A DNA stretch of 64,000 nt from Agrilactobacillus composti DSM 18527 = JCM 14202 (GTDB lineage: Bacteria > Bacillota > Bacilli > Lactobacillales > Lactobacillaceae), in contig NZ_AZGA01000020.1 in NCBI RefSeq assembly GCF_001436375.1, forward strand, positions 1-64,000, in the 5' to 3' direction. Positions 1-8,867 of the stretch are shown in pieces. Numbering within the stretch: the stretch's first letter is position 1; every line of letters starts with the position of its first letter. Made by a program: the position numbers and the translations under genes. The notes under the pieces are model-generated. The model saw only the letters and a program-made list of their open reading frames with translations, did no database searches and had not been told where the DNA came from.

Positions 1-113
1 TCAGAAACATGATTGCAGGCTGAGCGATATTGTTCACTGGTCTCCTGAAATTTAGCCGCATCGGCAGCGTTGTCTAGTTTGAGTTTAGCCTTGACCGTTA
101 GACTTAACAGCAT
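1..113 (-). CDS. tnpB: IS200/IS605-family TnpB (OrfB) RNA-guided nuclease, N-terminal fragment cut by window edge
   Basis: Only the first 37 codons lie in the window. The reverse strand reads MLLSLTVKAKLKL, and then a few residues later YRSACNHVS; this N-terminal beta-strand and the (S/K)ACN motif are typical of Lactobacillus IS605 OrfB/TnpB proteins. The ATG at 113 was chosen because GAAAGGGG sits at normal ribosome-binding distance; an in-frame GTG at 122 overlaps that site. TnpB proteins are omega-RNA-guided DNA nucleases of IS200/IS605 elements. Whether the gene is intact to the left cannot be seen, and no TnpA is visible in the window. Confidence 0.7.
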   Translation of the reverse strand, partial: MLLSLTVKAKLKLDNAADAAKFQETSEQYRSACNHVS

Positions 114-580
114 TTTGTTCACCCCTTTCTCTTATAGTTATTATAACTTATATAACAACCGCAAAGAAAGAATCGTGCTCAAAATAGGCATATATTTATA
201 AATCATTTGAGTTTTTCAAACTCAATCGGAATTCCTCACGGGATTGAAATCTCGTGTTTCCTTTCCGATATTCTCATGAACCATGTTAGCAGTGGTAGGA
301 CCAAGGTGGCGCCTCCTTTTATACGTGATAACCAAGCAGTTTAAATGTTAAAAGGGTACTTGTTGTGGACTGAGTTCAAACATGCTGATTATAAAGATTT
401 GTTGGATCGAATTTACACTTGTTTCATTTTAGACGTAAATATTATCAGCGACAAGGGCATATGTTGATTAATTAGAGCAGGAATTTAATTTCAAAGTTAA
501 GTTGCGTTAACAAAAATAGCCTAACCAAAAGGCTAGACTATTCATAAAATAATTTACAACTGGTTTATTTGAGATTATTT
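114..580. other. Non-coding stretch upstream of tnpB with small hairpins
   Basis: No credible gene is seen here. A perfect 7-bp hairpin (TGAGTTT, loop TTC, AAACTCA) lies at 208-224 and a second, imperfect 8-bp one at 237-256. Subterminal hairpins are used as ends by IS200/IS605 elements, so this may be the element's left end, but no matching end can be verified inside the window. Confidence 0.4.
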
Positions 581-1078
581 TTAAACGACAACCAACGTTG
601 ACAACATCCAAAAAGGCATTAGGATAGCTGCAATGATTAACAAAATGCGACTAAGTCCAAACATTTTATTAACGCCTGGTTTTGGTAATTGTTCAGGAAT
701 ATTCAGCCCTGGGGACATTTGCTTAAAGTGCAAACGGATGGCTAAAGCGATTGCGACAAGCAAGATGGCCAATGCTGTACAAGTGTAGAGTATGGCTTCA
801 ATAACCAAAGATGATATCCGACCAGGAAATAAGGAGAAAATGGCTACGAGCAGCCAGCCAAGTGACAACCAATACCAATCAAATCCATCAAGAAAACTTG
901 ATGTGGAAGGCGTTTGAACTTTGGGAAAGTCTTATCAAAATCGTCAAACATTTTGTGATAATTATCGTTTAAAAATTTGTAATTCTTACCAGCGTTTCGC
1001 CACGACAAAATTGAGAGCACCACTGATAGGATCAATAGCAGGTATATCAACGTTATTAAATAATTCAACGTATATCAT
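581..1078 (-). pseudogene. Frameshifted paralogue of the adjacent small membrane protein
   Basis: Two overlapping reverse-strand frames together resemble the intact protein at 1187-1680. The upstream piece contains NYHKMFDDFDKTFPKFKRLP and DLIGIG, matching DKSYRNRLGQYIKSQPKLRR and DLIGIT of the paralogue. The downstream piece begins GWLLVAIF and ends with a region like FYISRLALIIAALLTFPLI. A one-base loss near 860 separates them, and the start region (ATG at 1078) is also out of frame with the body. Several hydrophobic segments suggest a membrane protein of unknown function. It is judged inactive unless a frameshift is sequencing error. Confidence 0.6.
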
Positions 1079-1186
1079 CACCTTTGATTTCATTAGCCTT
1101 TTAAGCCACTTCTCAGTAAAATCTATTCATTTCAGCAAGTTACGTAAAAGGGCACTAAACTAAATCATCATGTATTTGAGAATACA

Positions 1187-1680
1187 TCAATGATTAGTCA
1201 ATACAGCTATCAGCGGGAACGTTAGTAATGCCGCGATGATCAATGCCAACCGACTAATATAAAACATAAGCTTGATCGATAATTTGGTTGAGGGTTTGGG
1301 AAATGAGCCTAACAATTTTTTCGTGTAAATACGTATTCCCAAGGCGGTCACAATATTCAGAACTGATAAGCTGATGCAAACGTAAGACATAGTGGGAAAT
1401 ATGATTGGTAACAAGTCGTTAGGAAAATATCCAAAGAGAATAACTGGCAGCCAGCCGAAAAGTATTAAGGTGATCCCAATTAAATCAAGCCAGACCATTA
1501 GATATAGTAAGCGTCTAAGCTTAGGCTGAGATTTTATATATTGGCCCAGCCTGTTGCGATAGGACTTATCCAGTTTCTGGTAGAAGTGTCTGTTAGCAAC
1601 TACTGACCAGATAGATAAAACAGCACCTATGAGGACTAGTAGAATCATTATCCGGGTTAGCAAAACCGCGTCATACATAG
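1187..1680 (-). CDS. Small membrane protein, unknown function
   Basis: This 164-residue protein has about four hydrophobic segments (an N-terminal helix, two central helices and a C-terminal helix) and a basic connector carrying YRNRLGQYIKSQPKLRR. The start at 1680 is chosen because GAAAGGA lies 9 bases upstream; longer versions would read into the gene remnant upstream. A frameshifted paralogue lies immediately downstream, so the pair arose by duplication. No family is recognised. It follows the remnant at 1705-2340 by 24 bases and could be co-transcribed with it. Confidence 0.6.
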
Positions 1681-1704
1681 TTTTAAATCCTTTCATAAGC
1701 TGGT

Positions 1705-2340
1705 TTATAAAGCCATTAAACCCGTTCCCAATAAACCAGCAGCACCAATTGCGACACCGCCAACAACCGCAATGATAACAAAAACTAAGGCGCCTGCAAC
1801 CAATATATTTGATACCCAAGATAAGTCCGGATTATTCTCAGATACCGGCTTATAAATCGCATCAAAATCAGGGGTCGTCACACCTAGACCGTTGGGATGA
1901 GAAAAAATCTCGATGGTCAAACGGGTATCAATGGTATCTTGGTTGCCGTTGTGCACGACGGTTTGGGTGGCATCTAAAATGATCTTGAAGCCCAGCATCC
2001 CGTCTTTAGCGGATAAACCAGTTCTAATCGTACCATTTCCCACAGTTGGTGCCAAGACGTTGAGACCAGCTAAGAAGTCAAAGTCTTTAGCTGCGGCATG
2101 GAGTGATTTGAACTTCTCGATTTCATCTTGAAATTGGGTGGTAACTTTGCCATCTTTAACGGTGAAGCCAATGGGGGGCACCGCTGATATCACCGGAGAA
2201 ACTACTGGACAGGGTTACATAGTATTCAGCAAGCAAGGTAGAAACGTGTAATGCTGGACTATCAACTTCTAAACCGCCTAATAAAGGTTGGACCGGTTTG
2301 AGTTGATACGTGCTATTGATGGCTGTCCGGGCAAAGCAAT
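1705..2340 (-). pseudogene. Remnant of a larger gene: C-terminal part with a frameshift and no start
   Basis: The main open stretch reads VPPIGFTVKDGK at about 2170 through to a glycine/alanine-rich hydrophobic tail (VVGGVAIGAAGLLGTG) ending at 1705. A second protein-like stretch in another frame continues upstream to about 2340 with no stop (including YQLKPVQPLLGGLEVD), so a one-base frameshift near 2190 is likely. No start codon or ribosome binding site precedes it: a bidirectional terminator at 2345-2398 sits directly upstream. The 5' part of the original gene has therefore probably been lost. The tail may be a membrane anchor. Function unknown. Confidence 0.45.
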
Positions 2341-2344
2341 GCGT

Positions 2345-2398
2345 AAAAAAGCTGCTGATGCTGAAACCCCAATTGGGTCTTCAGTACCAGCAGCTTTT
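2345..2398 (-). terminator. Bidirectional intrinsic terminator
   Basis: A long imperfect stem with GCTGCTG (2351-2357) pairing CAGCAGC (2388-2394) and CTGAA pairing TTCAG inside it is flanked by A6 on the left and TTTTATTT on the right. On the minus strand it would end the two-gene unit 3253-2419. Confidence 0.7.
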
Positions 2399-2418
2399 AT
2401 TTAAAAAAATGATGATTT

Positions 2419-2676
2419 TTAGGCGAATAAAAATGTGCACAAGACATTAAAGGCAAATACCGCGATGACTAAAATCCAGGACAGGCGCCGTAACAGCGAG
2501 CGGCCTTGGGTTTCTGTAAAGGTGTAGATCACCGTTACTAAAAATAAAATCATGGTAACGGTTTGGAATATTGAGTAGAAATTATTCTGCAAGAGGACTT
2601 GCATAAAATTAAAGGTGATAGTGCCCAGGGCTAATAGAAATGAACCAATGAACGGGCCGCGGCCTTGTCTTTCCAT
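2419..2676 (-). CDS. Small three-helix membrane protein, unknown function
   Basis: The 85-residue product is almost entirely hydrophobic, with three predicted membrane helices (about residues 9-30, 32-52 and 62-84) and a short basic loop (ETQGRSLLRRL) between the second and third. It begins 20 bases after the stop of the 185-residue protein upstream and is followed by a terminator, so the two form a small operon. No family is recognised. Confidence 0.6.
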   Translation of the reverse strand: MERQGRGPFIGSFLLALGTITFNFMQVLLQNNFYSIFQTVTMILFLVTVIYTFTETQGRSLLRRLSWILVIAVFAFNVLCTFLFA

Positions 2677-2695
2677 GATGAATGAACTCCAAACT

Positions 2696-3253
2696 TTATG
2701 AATTGAAGAAACTTAACAAATAATCCCCAAAGGTTTTAGCAGGGACGAAAACGGACTGCCGGTTGGTAAACGTGATGCGGAAATCATCACTACGATTGGC
2801 CAAGGTCTGGGCTTTATCCTGTTTAAAACTGGCATCAGCAAAAGCCACGGTGCCATCGGTATTGTGCTGCAACACATGGAGCAAGATCGTAGCTTGGTCC
2901 GGTTCCAAGACACCCTTGATCGACAGATCCTGAGGCGTACCCGCTTTATCTTGGCCCGTTAAATCTAAGGTTTTAGCCACTACATTTTGGCCCAAGGCCT
3001 TGGTAAAAGCCGCCATGGCCACCGCACCTAAATCACTGCGTTTGACGGTCAAGGTGGTGTCTAATAAGGGGATAGGCATGGTTGCATCCGGAATTTGGAT
3101 GAAGTTGTTGCGGGCTTGTTCATAGCTCATGACGAAGTTGCCGCTGTGTTGGTCAAAACTCAAATCGATCAGTCTCGCCTTAGGCAGTACTAAGTATTTA
3201 CCAGGTTCCGTTTGTTGGGTTTTTGCGTCTGCAATTGTAAAGGTTTCTACCAT
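2696..3253 (-). CDS. Hypothetical protein, 185 residues
   Basis: A soluble-looking protein with no signal peptide or membrane segment, beginning MVETFTIADAKTQQ. Its residues alternate between charged and hydrophobic in a way that suggests mixed alpha/beta structure. A good AATCGGAGG-type site precedes the ATG at 3253. It lies 37 bases downstream of the P-type ATPase stop on the same strand and directly upstream of the 85-residue membrane protein. I do not recognise the family and assign no function. Confidence 0.6.
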   Translation of the reverse strand: MVETFTIADAKTQQTEPGKYLVLPKARLIDLSFDQHSGNFVMSYEQARNNFIQIPDATMPIPLLDTTLTVKRSDLGAVAMAAFTKALGQNVVAKTLDLTGQDKAGTPQDLSIKGVLEPDQATILLHVLQHNTDGTVAFADASFKQDKAQTLANRSDDFRITFTNRQSVFVPAKTFGDYLLSFFNS

Positions 3254-3290
3254 TTTGATTACCTCCGATTATTTTATAACAACAAAGCCA

Positions 3291-5639
3291 CTAACGCCAA
3301 TTGATTCTGGAAAAAACCCGCTTGCCCAAAACTTCCCGCATGAATACGAAGACTGGCACCACACTGGCACCCAGAGGCAAGTAAAACAAGAGCATTTTCC
3401 ATGATAATAAGGAGACTAACATAAAGATATGGTTGAAAAAGAAAAAGATGGTCAAAAACGCCGCGGCTAAAACAGCCAATAGCGTTATTTTACCCCGATC
3501 TAGCGGCCAAGAGATGGCGGCCAAGGCACAAAAGCCCACGATCCCGGTCATCAAGACGGTCAAGGTGGCCGTGGTGTTATAGCCTAGATTAAAGAGACGA
3601 CTGAGGATTTGAATGACCACCACGTAGAAGACCACACTTAAGGCCCCGGGGGCGGCGGTTTCCATCACATTGCGCATGAAGCGGGCTTTGACCCGTTGGT
3701 AATTGGGTTCTAAAGCTAAGATAAACGAGGGCAAACCCACGGTCAAGGCGGAAATCGGGGTGAGTTGCCGGGGCCGGAAGGGATAGTCGGTGCTCATGAA
3801 GATGAACAACACACTTAAGATAACGGAATAAATGGTTTTAATCAAGTATAACGACGCTACCCGTTCCACGTTATTGATGACCCGCCGACCTTCATTCAAT
3901 ACATAAATCATCGCATCAAAGTCGGAGTTCAATAAAACAAAGTCGGCGATGCTTTGGGCGGATTCAGAGCCACTGGCCATGGCGATGCCACAATCAGATT
4001 GGCGTAACGCCAAGATATCGTTGACCCCATCCCCGGTCATCCCCACGGTGTGCCCGGCTCGTTGATAGGCCTCGATCAGGTGTTTCTTTTGCATGGGACT
4101 CACCCGGCCAAAGACGGTGTATTGGGCCACCAAAGCGTCAAAATCGCCGTCCTCACCCACCGTAGACATGTCAACGGCGGCCTGGGCATTTTCAATGCCC
4201 GCTTGTTGGGCCACGTTGGCCACGGTCAGGGGGTTGTCCCCGGAAATGACTTTGATGCTGACTTGTTGGGCCCGCAGGTAACTGAAGGTATCCGTGGCGT
4301 TATCCCGCAGTTCATCGGTGATCAATACCAACGCCACTGGGTCTAATGCATCGTTGGTTTGGGCATCTAGGGGTGCCACACCAGCGGCCACCAACAAGAC
4401 CCGATAGCCTTGTTTAGCCAAGTCGGCCATTTGTTTAGTCAAGGCTTCCGGCAAGGGGTGTGCCTGGTAAATAAATTCCGGTGCCCCCATGACCACGCTG
4501 GTGCCGTTGGTAAGTTCGATGCCACTCCATTTGCGCTGGGAGGAAAAGGGGATGGTGGTTTTAAAGGTCACGGGAACCTTGTCATAATACCGTTTCAAGG
4601 CCGTGGCAGTTTGGTTGTCGTCATCAATACCATAGACGGCTTGGGCTAGTAACGCCTTTAAATCGGTGTCGTTATACACCTTTAAATTAACAACTTTTTG
4701 AATGGACAAGTTTCCCGTGGTGATGGTGCCGGTTTTATCCAGACATAAGGTATCCACCCGGGCCAGGGATTCGATGGCACTCAAGGAGCGCACCAGGACT
4801 TTTTTGCGGCTCAAATTGATGGCTCCCACGGCTAGGGCCACCGATGTCAGCAAGACTAGGCCTTCGGGGATCATGCCGATCATGGCCGCCGCCGTACTTA
4901 AAATCGCCCGGTCTAAATTACCCCGTTTCAGTTCTGAAGAGATGAATAACAAGATACCCACGGGGATGATCACGAAGGTCAGGACTTTGATAATGCGATT
5001 GATGGTATTTAATAATTCACTACTTTCCCGCTTTTCTTTTTTTGCTTGACTGGCGACTTTGGCCACGAAGCTGTCAACACCCACGGCGGTGACTTGAAAA
5101 GCTAGCTGACCACTGATCAAGAAACTGCCAGACATAACGGGGTCGCCCACTTGTTTGACGATGGCCACCGTTTCTCCGGTAAGTTGGGATTCATCCACCT
5201 CCGCATTGCCGGAGGTCAACACGCGGCCATCCACGGGGATGCTGTCGCCCCGCTTTAACACCAAGACATCATCTAAGACGATTTCATCCTGGTGTAACGC
5301 CACTAGTTTGCCGTTACGGCGCACTTGATAATTGGCCGCCGTTAACAAGGACATGCTGTCGATGGCGTGCTTGGCCCGGATTTCTTGGAAAACTCCAATG
5401 ACGGTATTGAAAAAAGCTGGCATTAAAAATAGCAGATCTAAGTAACTTCTGGTGTATAACACAATTAAGCCAATGCCCAAATTGACGAAGTTAAACAGGG
5501 TCAAGGTATTATCGGAGATAATCCGTTGAATGCTGCGGGTCAGGGGTTTTGGCGGCGTATTTTGTTGGTGGTTGTTAATGCGTGCTTGAACCTGGGCATC
5601 TGTTAACCCAACCGCTGGTGCAACCTTTGTTTCCTTCAT
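3291..5639 (-). CDS. Cation-translocating P-type ATPase (P2-like)
   Basis: The 782-residue protein has the full P-type ATPase order: two N-terminal membrane helices, an actuator domain with the dephosphorylation motif LTGET, a helix pair with the M4 signature IPEGL, the phosphorylation site DKTGT, the nucleotide-binding domain, the hinge TGDGVND, and a C-terminal helix bundle. IPEGL instead of CPC and the absence of an N-terminal metal-binding domain argue against heavy-metal pumps and favour a calcium, magnesium or monovalent-cation pump related to CtpE/YloB-type proteins. The substrate cannot be assigned. The start at 5639 gives the usual family length. A weak promoter (TTAAAT, 17 bases, TATAGT) is seen just upstream on the minus strand. 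Confidence 0.88.
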   Translation of the reverse strand: MKETKVAPAVGLTDAQVQARINNHQQNTPPKPLTRSIQRIISDNTLTLFNFVNLGIGLIVLYTRSYLDLLFLMPAFFNTVIGVFQEIRAKHAIDSMSLLTAANYQVRRNGKLVALHQDEIVLDDVLVLKRGDSIPVDGRVLTSGNAEVDESQLTGETVAIVKQVGDPVMSGSFLISGQLAFQVTAVGVDSFVAKVASQAKKEKRESSELLNTINRIIKVLTFVIIPVGILLFISSELKRGNLDRAILSTAAAMIGMIPEGLVLLTSVALAVGAINLSRKKVLVRSLSAIESLARVDTLCLDKTGTITTGNLSIQKVVNLKVYNDTDLKALLAQAVYGIDDDNQTATALKRYYDKVPVTFKTTIPFSSQRKWSGIELTNGTSVVMGAPEFIYQAHPLPEALTKQMADLAKQGYRVLLVAAGVAPLDAQTNDALDPVALVLITDELRDNATDTFSYLRAQQVSIKVISGDNPLTVANVAQQAGIENAQAAVDMSTVGEDGDFDALVAQYTVFGRVSPMQKKHLIEAYQRAGHTVGMTGDGVNDILALRQSDCGIAMASGSESAQSIADFVLLNSDFDAMIYVLNEGRRVINNVERVASLYLIKTIYSVILSVLFIFMSTDYPFRPRQLTPISALTVGLPSFILALEPNYQRVKARFMRNVMETAAPGALSVVFYVVVIQILSRLFNLGYNTTATLTVLMTGIVGFCALAAISWPLDRGKITLLAVLAAAFLTIFFFFNHIFMLVSLLSWKMLLFYLPLGASVVPVFVFMREVLGKRVFSRINWR

Positions 5640-5643
5640 GGAC

Positions 5644-5672
5644 TCGACCTGCTTTCTGTTAGACTATATAAT
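5644..5672 (+). promoter_or_regulatory. Possible plus-strand promoter of the structured leader
   Basis: TCGACC (5644-5649), a 17-bp spacer and a perfect TATAAT (5667-5672) lie between the divergent ATPase and HAD genes. It could transcribe the hairpin region, the tiny open frame and the downstream phosphatase gene. No start site is proven. Confidence 0.4.
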
Positions 5673-5729
5673 TCTATTTTACTGCATTTAAGCTACTTTG
5701 CCTCGGTCTAAGTCCTTAAAAAAGGGCAA

Positions 5730-5826
5730 AAAAAAGAACTGCTAGTTGGGAGGTCTAGCAGTTCTAGGAGTAAGGGTATCTGTGTTCATAGCACACAGAT
5801 AAAAATTTTACTTTGGAGGAGTAAAA
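5730..5826 (-). ncRNA. Candidate small RNA with CCUCC-bearing hairpin loops
   Basis: Three perfect hairpins follow one another. On the minus strand they are AGTAAAA...TTTTACT inverted around a CCTCCAA loop (5806-5826), an 8-bp stem ATCTGTGT/ACACAGAT (5778-5800), and an 11-bp stem AGAACTGCTAG/CTAGCAGTTCT (5735-5765) with loop ACCTCCCAA followed by eight T residues, which is a textbook intrinsic terminator. Two loops therefore expose an anti-Shine-Dalgarno sequence, as in streptococcal csRNAs and Listeria LhrC. Nothing else on the minus strand explains the terminator. No convincing minus-strand promoter was found. The alternative is a plus-strand leader in which the same loops hold GGAGG. Confidence 0.35.
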
Positions 5827-5885
5827 TGAAAAAGCTATACTGTCACAATATTGGGGGTATTGCGAACAGTAGTGGGGTTGGATAA
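5826..5885 (+). CDS. Tiny open reading frame with excellent ribosome binding site (19 residues)
   Basis: ATG at 5826 is preceded by GGAGG with six bases between, and reads MKKLYCHNIGG, then IANSSGVG and a stop. The Shine-Dalgarno is the loop of a 7-bp stem whose 3' arm includes the A of the start codon, so translation could be structure-controlled. A second open frame of 13 codons starts at 5887. It could be a leader peptide for the HAD gene, or chance on the strand opposite the proposed small RNA. Confidence 0.25.
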   Translation: MKKLYCHNIGGIANSSGVG

Positions 5886-6011
5886 AATGATTACTAAAGT
5901 TAATAATCATTTACAAGTAATACTCTAATATGAAAATGTGAAGAAATTATGACTAAATCGTAACAAAGTCGATTTTTCTAAAAAATCAGACTTTAGAAGG
6001 AGAACATAGCA

Positions 6012-6671
6012 ATGAAAACGATTTTCTTTGACTTAGACGGCACCTTGACCAACTCCAAAAAAGGCATCATCAATGCCTTAAAGCAGGGTTTTAGTAAAAT
6101 TCAACAACCAGCTCCGGCCGATTCAGTGCTCCAGCTGTTTATTGGCCCGGCTTTGACGGATTCTTTAAAACAACAAGTGGGCATTACGGATCCGGCAATC
6201 ATCAAAACCTTCATCGCCGGTTTCCATGCCTATTATTCTGATAAAGGTTGGGCGGAAAATGAAGTTTATCCCGGCATCATGACCCTTTTAAAAACCTTAA
6301 AAGCCGCGGACTATCAACTGGCCATCGCCACGGCCAAACCGGAAAGTTTTGCCAAGCGCATCAGTGCCCACTTTGGCTTTGACGCGTATTTAGCCGAATT
6401 GGCCGCCGCCACCGATGATGAAATCACCCGGACCCAAAAAGCCGACGTGTTGGCCTACGGGATGACTCAGTTAAACCTGACCAACCCTGAAGATGTGGCC
6501 ATGGTGGGGGATCGCAACAGCGATATCCACGGCGGTCAAGTCAATGCCACCAAGACCGTGGGCGTGTTGTACGGTTTTGGCAGTGAAACGGAATTGACCC
6601 AAGCCGGCGCCGACATTTTGGTACCCACCGTGGCTGAATTACAACAAGTCTTGTTAGATTGGAGATTTTAA
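6012..6671 (+). CDS. HAD-family hydrolase, phosphoglycolate-phosphatase/5'-nucleotidase-like
   Basis: The 219-residue protein carries all HAD motifs: nucleophile motif FFDLDGTLT at residues 4-12, motif II with ATAKP near residue 107, and motif III/IV VGDRNSDIHGG near 165. The alpha-helical cap between motifs I and II is of the Gph/PpaX type. Such enzymes dephosphorylate small phosphorylated metabolites in the cytoplasm; the substrate is not determined by sequence. A GAAGGAG site lies 9 bases before the ATG. The stop is one base before the fumarase start, so the two genes are translationally adjacent and probably one operon. Confidence 0.85.
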   Translation: MKTIFFDLDGTLTNSKKGIINALKQGFSKIQQPAPADSVLQLFIGPALTDSLKQQVGITDPAIIKTFIAGFHAYYSDKGWAENEVYPGIMTLLKTLKAADYQLAIATAKPESFAKRISAHFGFDAYLAELAAATDDEITRTQKADVLAYGMTQLNLTNPEDVAMVGDRNSDIHGGQVNATKTVGVLYGFGSETELTQAGADILVPTVAELQQVLLDWRF

Positions 6672-6672
6672 C

Positions 6673-8031
6673 GTGAACTATCGCGAAGAAAAAGATGCCC
6701 TGGGAACAGTGCGCATCCCCGAAACGGTTTTATGGGGCCCCCAGACTCAACGGAGCTTTGAAAACTTCAAAATCGGGCCCAAAATGCCCTACGCCGTCAT
6801 CAAAGCCCTGATCACCATCAAATTATATGCCGCCAAAGTCAACCAAGATCTCGGTGTCTTGGCCCCGGCCAAAGCCGACCTGATCGTGGCCACTTGTAAA
6901 AAACTGCTGCAAGGCGACTACCAAGCCGCTTTTCCCTTAGTGGTCTACCAAACCGGCAGTGGGACCCAAACCAATATGAATGTCAATGAAGTCATTGTCC
7001 ACCTGGCCAAAACCATCGATAGCAGCATCCCCCTGCATCCCAATGACGATGTGAACCACAGCCAAAGCTCTAACGACGTGTTTCCCACGGCCATGATGAT
7101 CACCGCCAGTCTGGCTCTGCCGCCCTTATTACAAAGCCTCACCGCCGCCCGGCAAACCCTGGCCCAAAAAGCTGCAGCCTTTAAGGACGTGATCAAAATT
7201 GGCCGGACCCACTTACAAGACGCCACGCCCCTGACGGTGGGCCAAGAACTCAGTGGCTACGAATCAGCCCTAGCCCATGACCAACAGTACTTAGAAGCCC
7301 TGCAGGCCACTTTATTAGAGTTGCCCATTGGCGGCACGGCGGTGGGCACCGGGCTAAATGCCCCGGCTGGTTTTGATGTGAAAATGACCCAAGCCTTGGC
7401 CGACCACTATCACCTAGCCTTTATCCCGGCACCTAACAAATTTCAAGGCCTGGCCAATCATAGCGGCCTGGACGTGGTCCACGGGGCTTTAAAAACCTTA
7501 GCGGCGGATTTAGTAAAAATTGGCAATGACCTGCGTTTCTTGGCTTCTGGGCCCCGGGCCGGTTATGGGGAATTTCAGATCCCCGCCAATGAACCAGGCT
7601 CATCCATCATGCCAGGGAAGGTGAACCCCACCCAAATCGAAGCCTTGACCATGGTTTGCGCTCGGATTTTGGGCAATGACACCACCTTAGGCTTTGCGGC
7701 CAGTCAGGGTAATTTTGAATTAAACGTCTATAAACCCGTGATCATCGCCACATTTTTAGAAAGTGTCACCTTGTTGACTGACGTCATCGCCTCGGTGGAT
7801 ACCCATTTGCTAAAAGGCCTAAAGGTGAATCCGGAACGCATGACCCAATTGCTGAAGCATTCCTTGATGACGGTCACCGCTTTGACCCCCCATATCGGCT
7901 ATGCCAAGAGTGCCGAAATCGCGCAAACGGCCCAAAAAGAAGGCACCACCTTAAAAGATGCTGCCTTAAAATTGCATTATGTGACGGCCAAGGAATTTGA
8001 TGCTTGGCTGGATTTCAAAAAGATGGTCTAA
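6673..8031 (+). CDS. fumC: Class II fumarate hydratase
   Basis: The 452-residue product matches the fumarase/aspartase superfamily over its full length. It contains the signature GSSIMPGKVNP (about residue 313), TGSGTQTNMN (about 93), HPNDDVNHSQSSND (about 117) and GRTHLQDATP (about 177), as in class II FumC rather than aspartase or argininosuccinate lyase. It catalyses reversible hydration of fumarate to malate; lactobacilli use it in truncated TCA branches and malate/citrate metabolism. The start is GTG at 6673 with GGAG ten bases upstream. The 3' end overlaps the convergent nitroreductase gene by four bases. Confidence 0.95.
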   Translation: MNYREEKDALGTVRIPETVLWGPQTQRSFENFKIGPKMPYAVIKALITIKLYAAKVNQDLGVLAPAKADLIVATCKKLLQGDYQAAFPLVVYQTGSGTQTNMNVNEVIVHLAKTIDSSIPLHPNDDVNHSQSSNDVFPTAMMITASLALPPLLQSLTAARQTLAQKAAAFKDVIKIGRTHLQDATPLTVGQELSGYESALAHDQQYLEALQATLLELPIGGTAVGTGLNAPAGFDVKMTQALADHYHLAFIPAPNKFQGLANHSGLDVVHGALKTLAADLVKIGNDLRFLASGPRAGYGEFQIPANEPGSSIMPGKVNPTQIEALTMVCARILGNDTTLGFAASQGNFELNVYKPVIIATFLESVTLLTDVIASVDTHLLKGLKVNPERMTQLLKHSLMTVTALTPHIGYAKSAEIAQTAQKEGTTLKDAALKLHYVTAKEFDAWLDFKKMV

Positions 8032-8804
8032 TCCGGATCCTTCACCAAAAAGCCCTGCTTGTGGAGAATGTGGAGAATCTCGATGCGTTTGCCGGGTTGG
8101 GCCATCAAGGAGCGTTGCACTTGGTTGGTGAAAGTATCCACCCGGCGATGGGCGTCTCTGAGGTCATAGTATTCATGGACCCGGGCGTCGTAGTCCTTTA
8201 ATTCAGGGACGATCGGGGTTTTTAATTGATACTGATTTTCAAAATGCATGAATTCTTCCGGTAAGCGAGGTTTTAATTGGGGTGCTTGGTCCGGATAGCC
8301 TAGGGCCAAACCTAAAACTGGGAAGGTCAACTTTGGCAGGCCCAATAAGTCGATGATTTGTTGGGGATCATTTAAAATACTGCCTAAAATTACGGCCCCT
8401 AACCCTAGACTTTCCGCCGCATTGACGGTGTTTTGGACGGCTAACGTGGCGTCGGCTAAGCCGGCTAACAATTTGTCGGCACTGCCTAAGCGGTTTTCAG
8501 CTTGGCCTTTTTCCTTGCCAATTTGCAAATTACGATACTGGTCCACCACAAAGATGAACAAGTGGCCATTTTCAGCCACATAAGGCTGGCCGGAGACTTC
8601 GGCGATGGCTTGTTTGATGTGGGGATCGGTAACGCTGATGAGGCTAAAAGCCTGGAGAAATTGGGAACTGGAGGTGTGTCGGGCCACATCCACCAGGGTG
8701 TTGATGGTGGTGTGGTCTAGATCTATACGCTGAAACGCCCGAATGGTTTTGTGTTTCAATTGGCGTTGAATCGTGGGATTGATGGATTCATTAAGCGGTT
8801 CCAT
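8028..8804 (-). CDS. NADPH-dependent FMN oxidoreductase, nitroreductase NfsA/FRP type
   Basis: The 258-residue sequence has the NfsA/Frp pattern: an N-terminal HKTIRAF segment for FMN phosphate binding, SSSQFLQAFSLISV near residue 46, and a central LGLGAVILGSILNDPQ followed by PVLGLALGYPDQAPQLKPRLP. These flavoproteins reduce nitro-aromatics, quinones or flavins with NADPH. Length agrees with the family (about 240-260). AAGGAG precedes the ATG. It is convergent with fumC, overlapping by four bases, and lies just upstream of no other gene in its direction. Confidence 0.85.
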   Translation of the reverse strand: MEPLNESINPTIQRQLKHKTIRAFQRIDLDHTTINTLVDVARHTSSSQFLQAFSLISVTDPHIKQAIAEVSGQPYVAENGHLFIFVVDQYRNLQIGKEKGQAENRLGSADKLLAGLADATLAVQNTVNAAESLGLGAVILGSILNDPQQIIDLLGLPKLTFPVLGLALGYPDQAPQLKPRLPEEFMHFENQYQLKTPIVPELKDYDARVHEYYDLRDAHRRVDTFTNQVQRSLMAQPGKRIEILHILHKQGFLVKDPD

Positions 8805-8867
8805 GTTTTAAAAACTCCTTTATTTGATTTGAACAAGGCAGTAAACAATTGCGGGATTGGCGTTTGA

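Noticed and set aside
2200-2340. Separate small gene upstream of 2193
   Set aside because: The frame has no start codon or ribosome binding site and begins inside a terminator; it fits better as part of a gene remnant.
4050-5049. Several open frames on the plus strand opposite the P-type ATPase gene
   Set aside because: They are antisense to a complete, highly conserved gene, lack ribosome binding sites and have low-complexity, codon-shadow composition.
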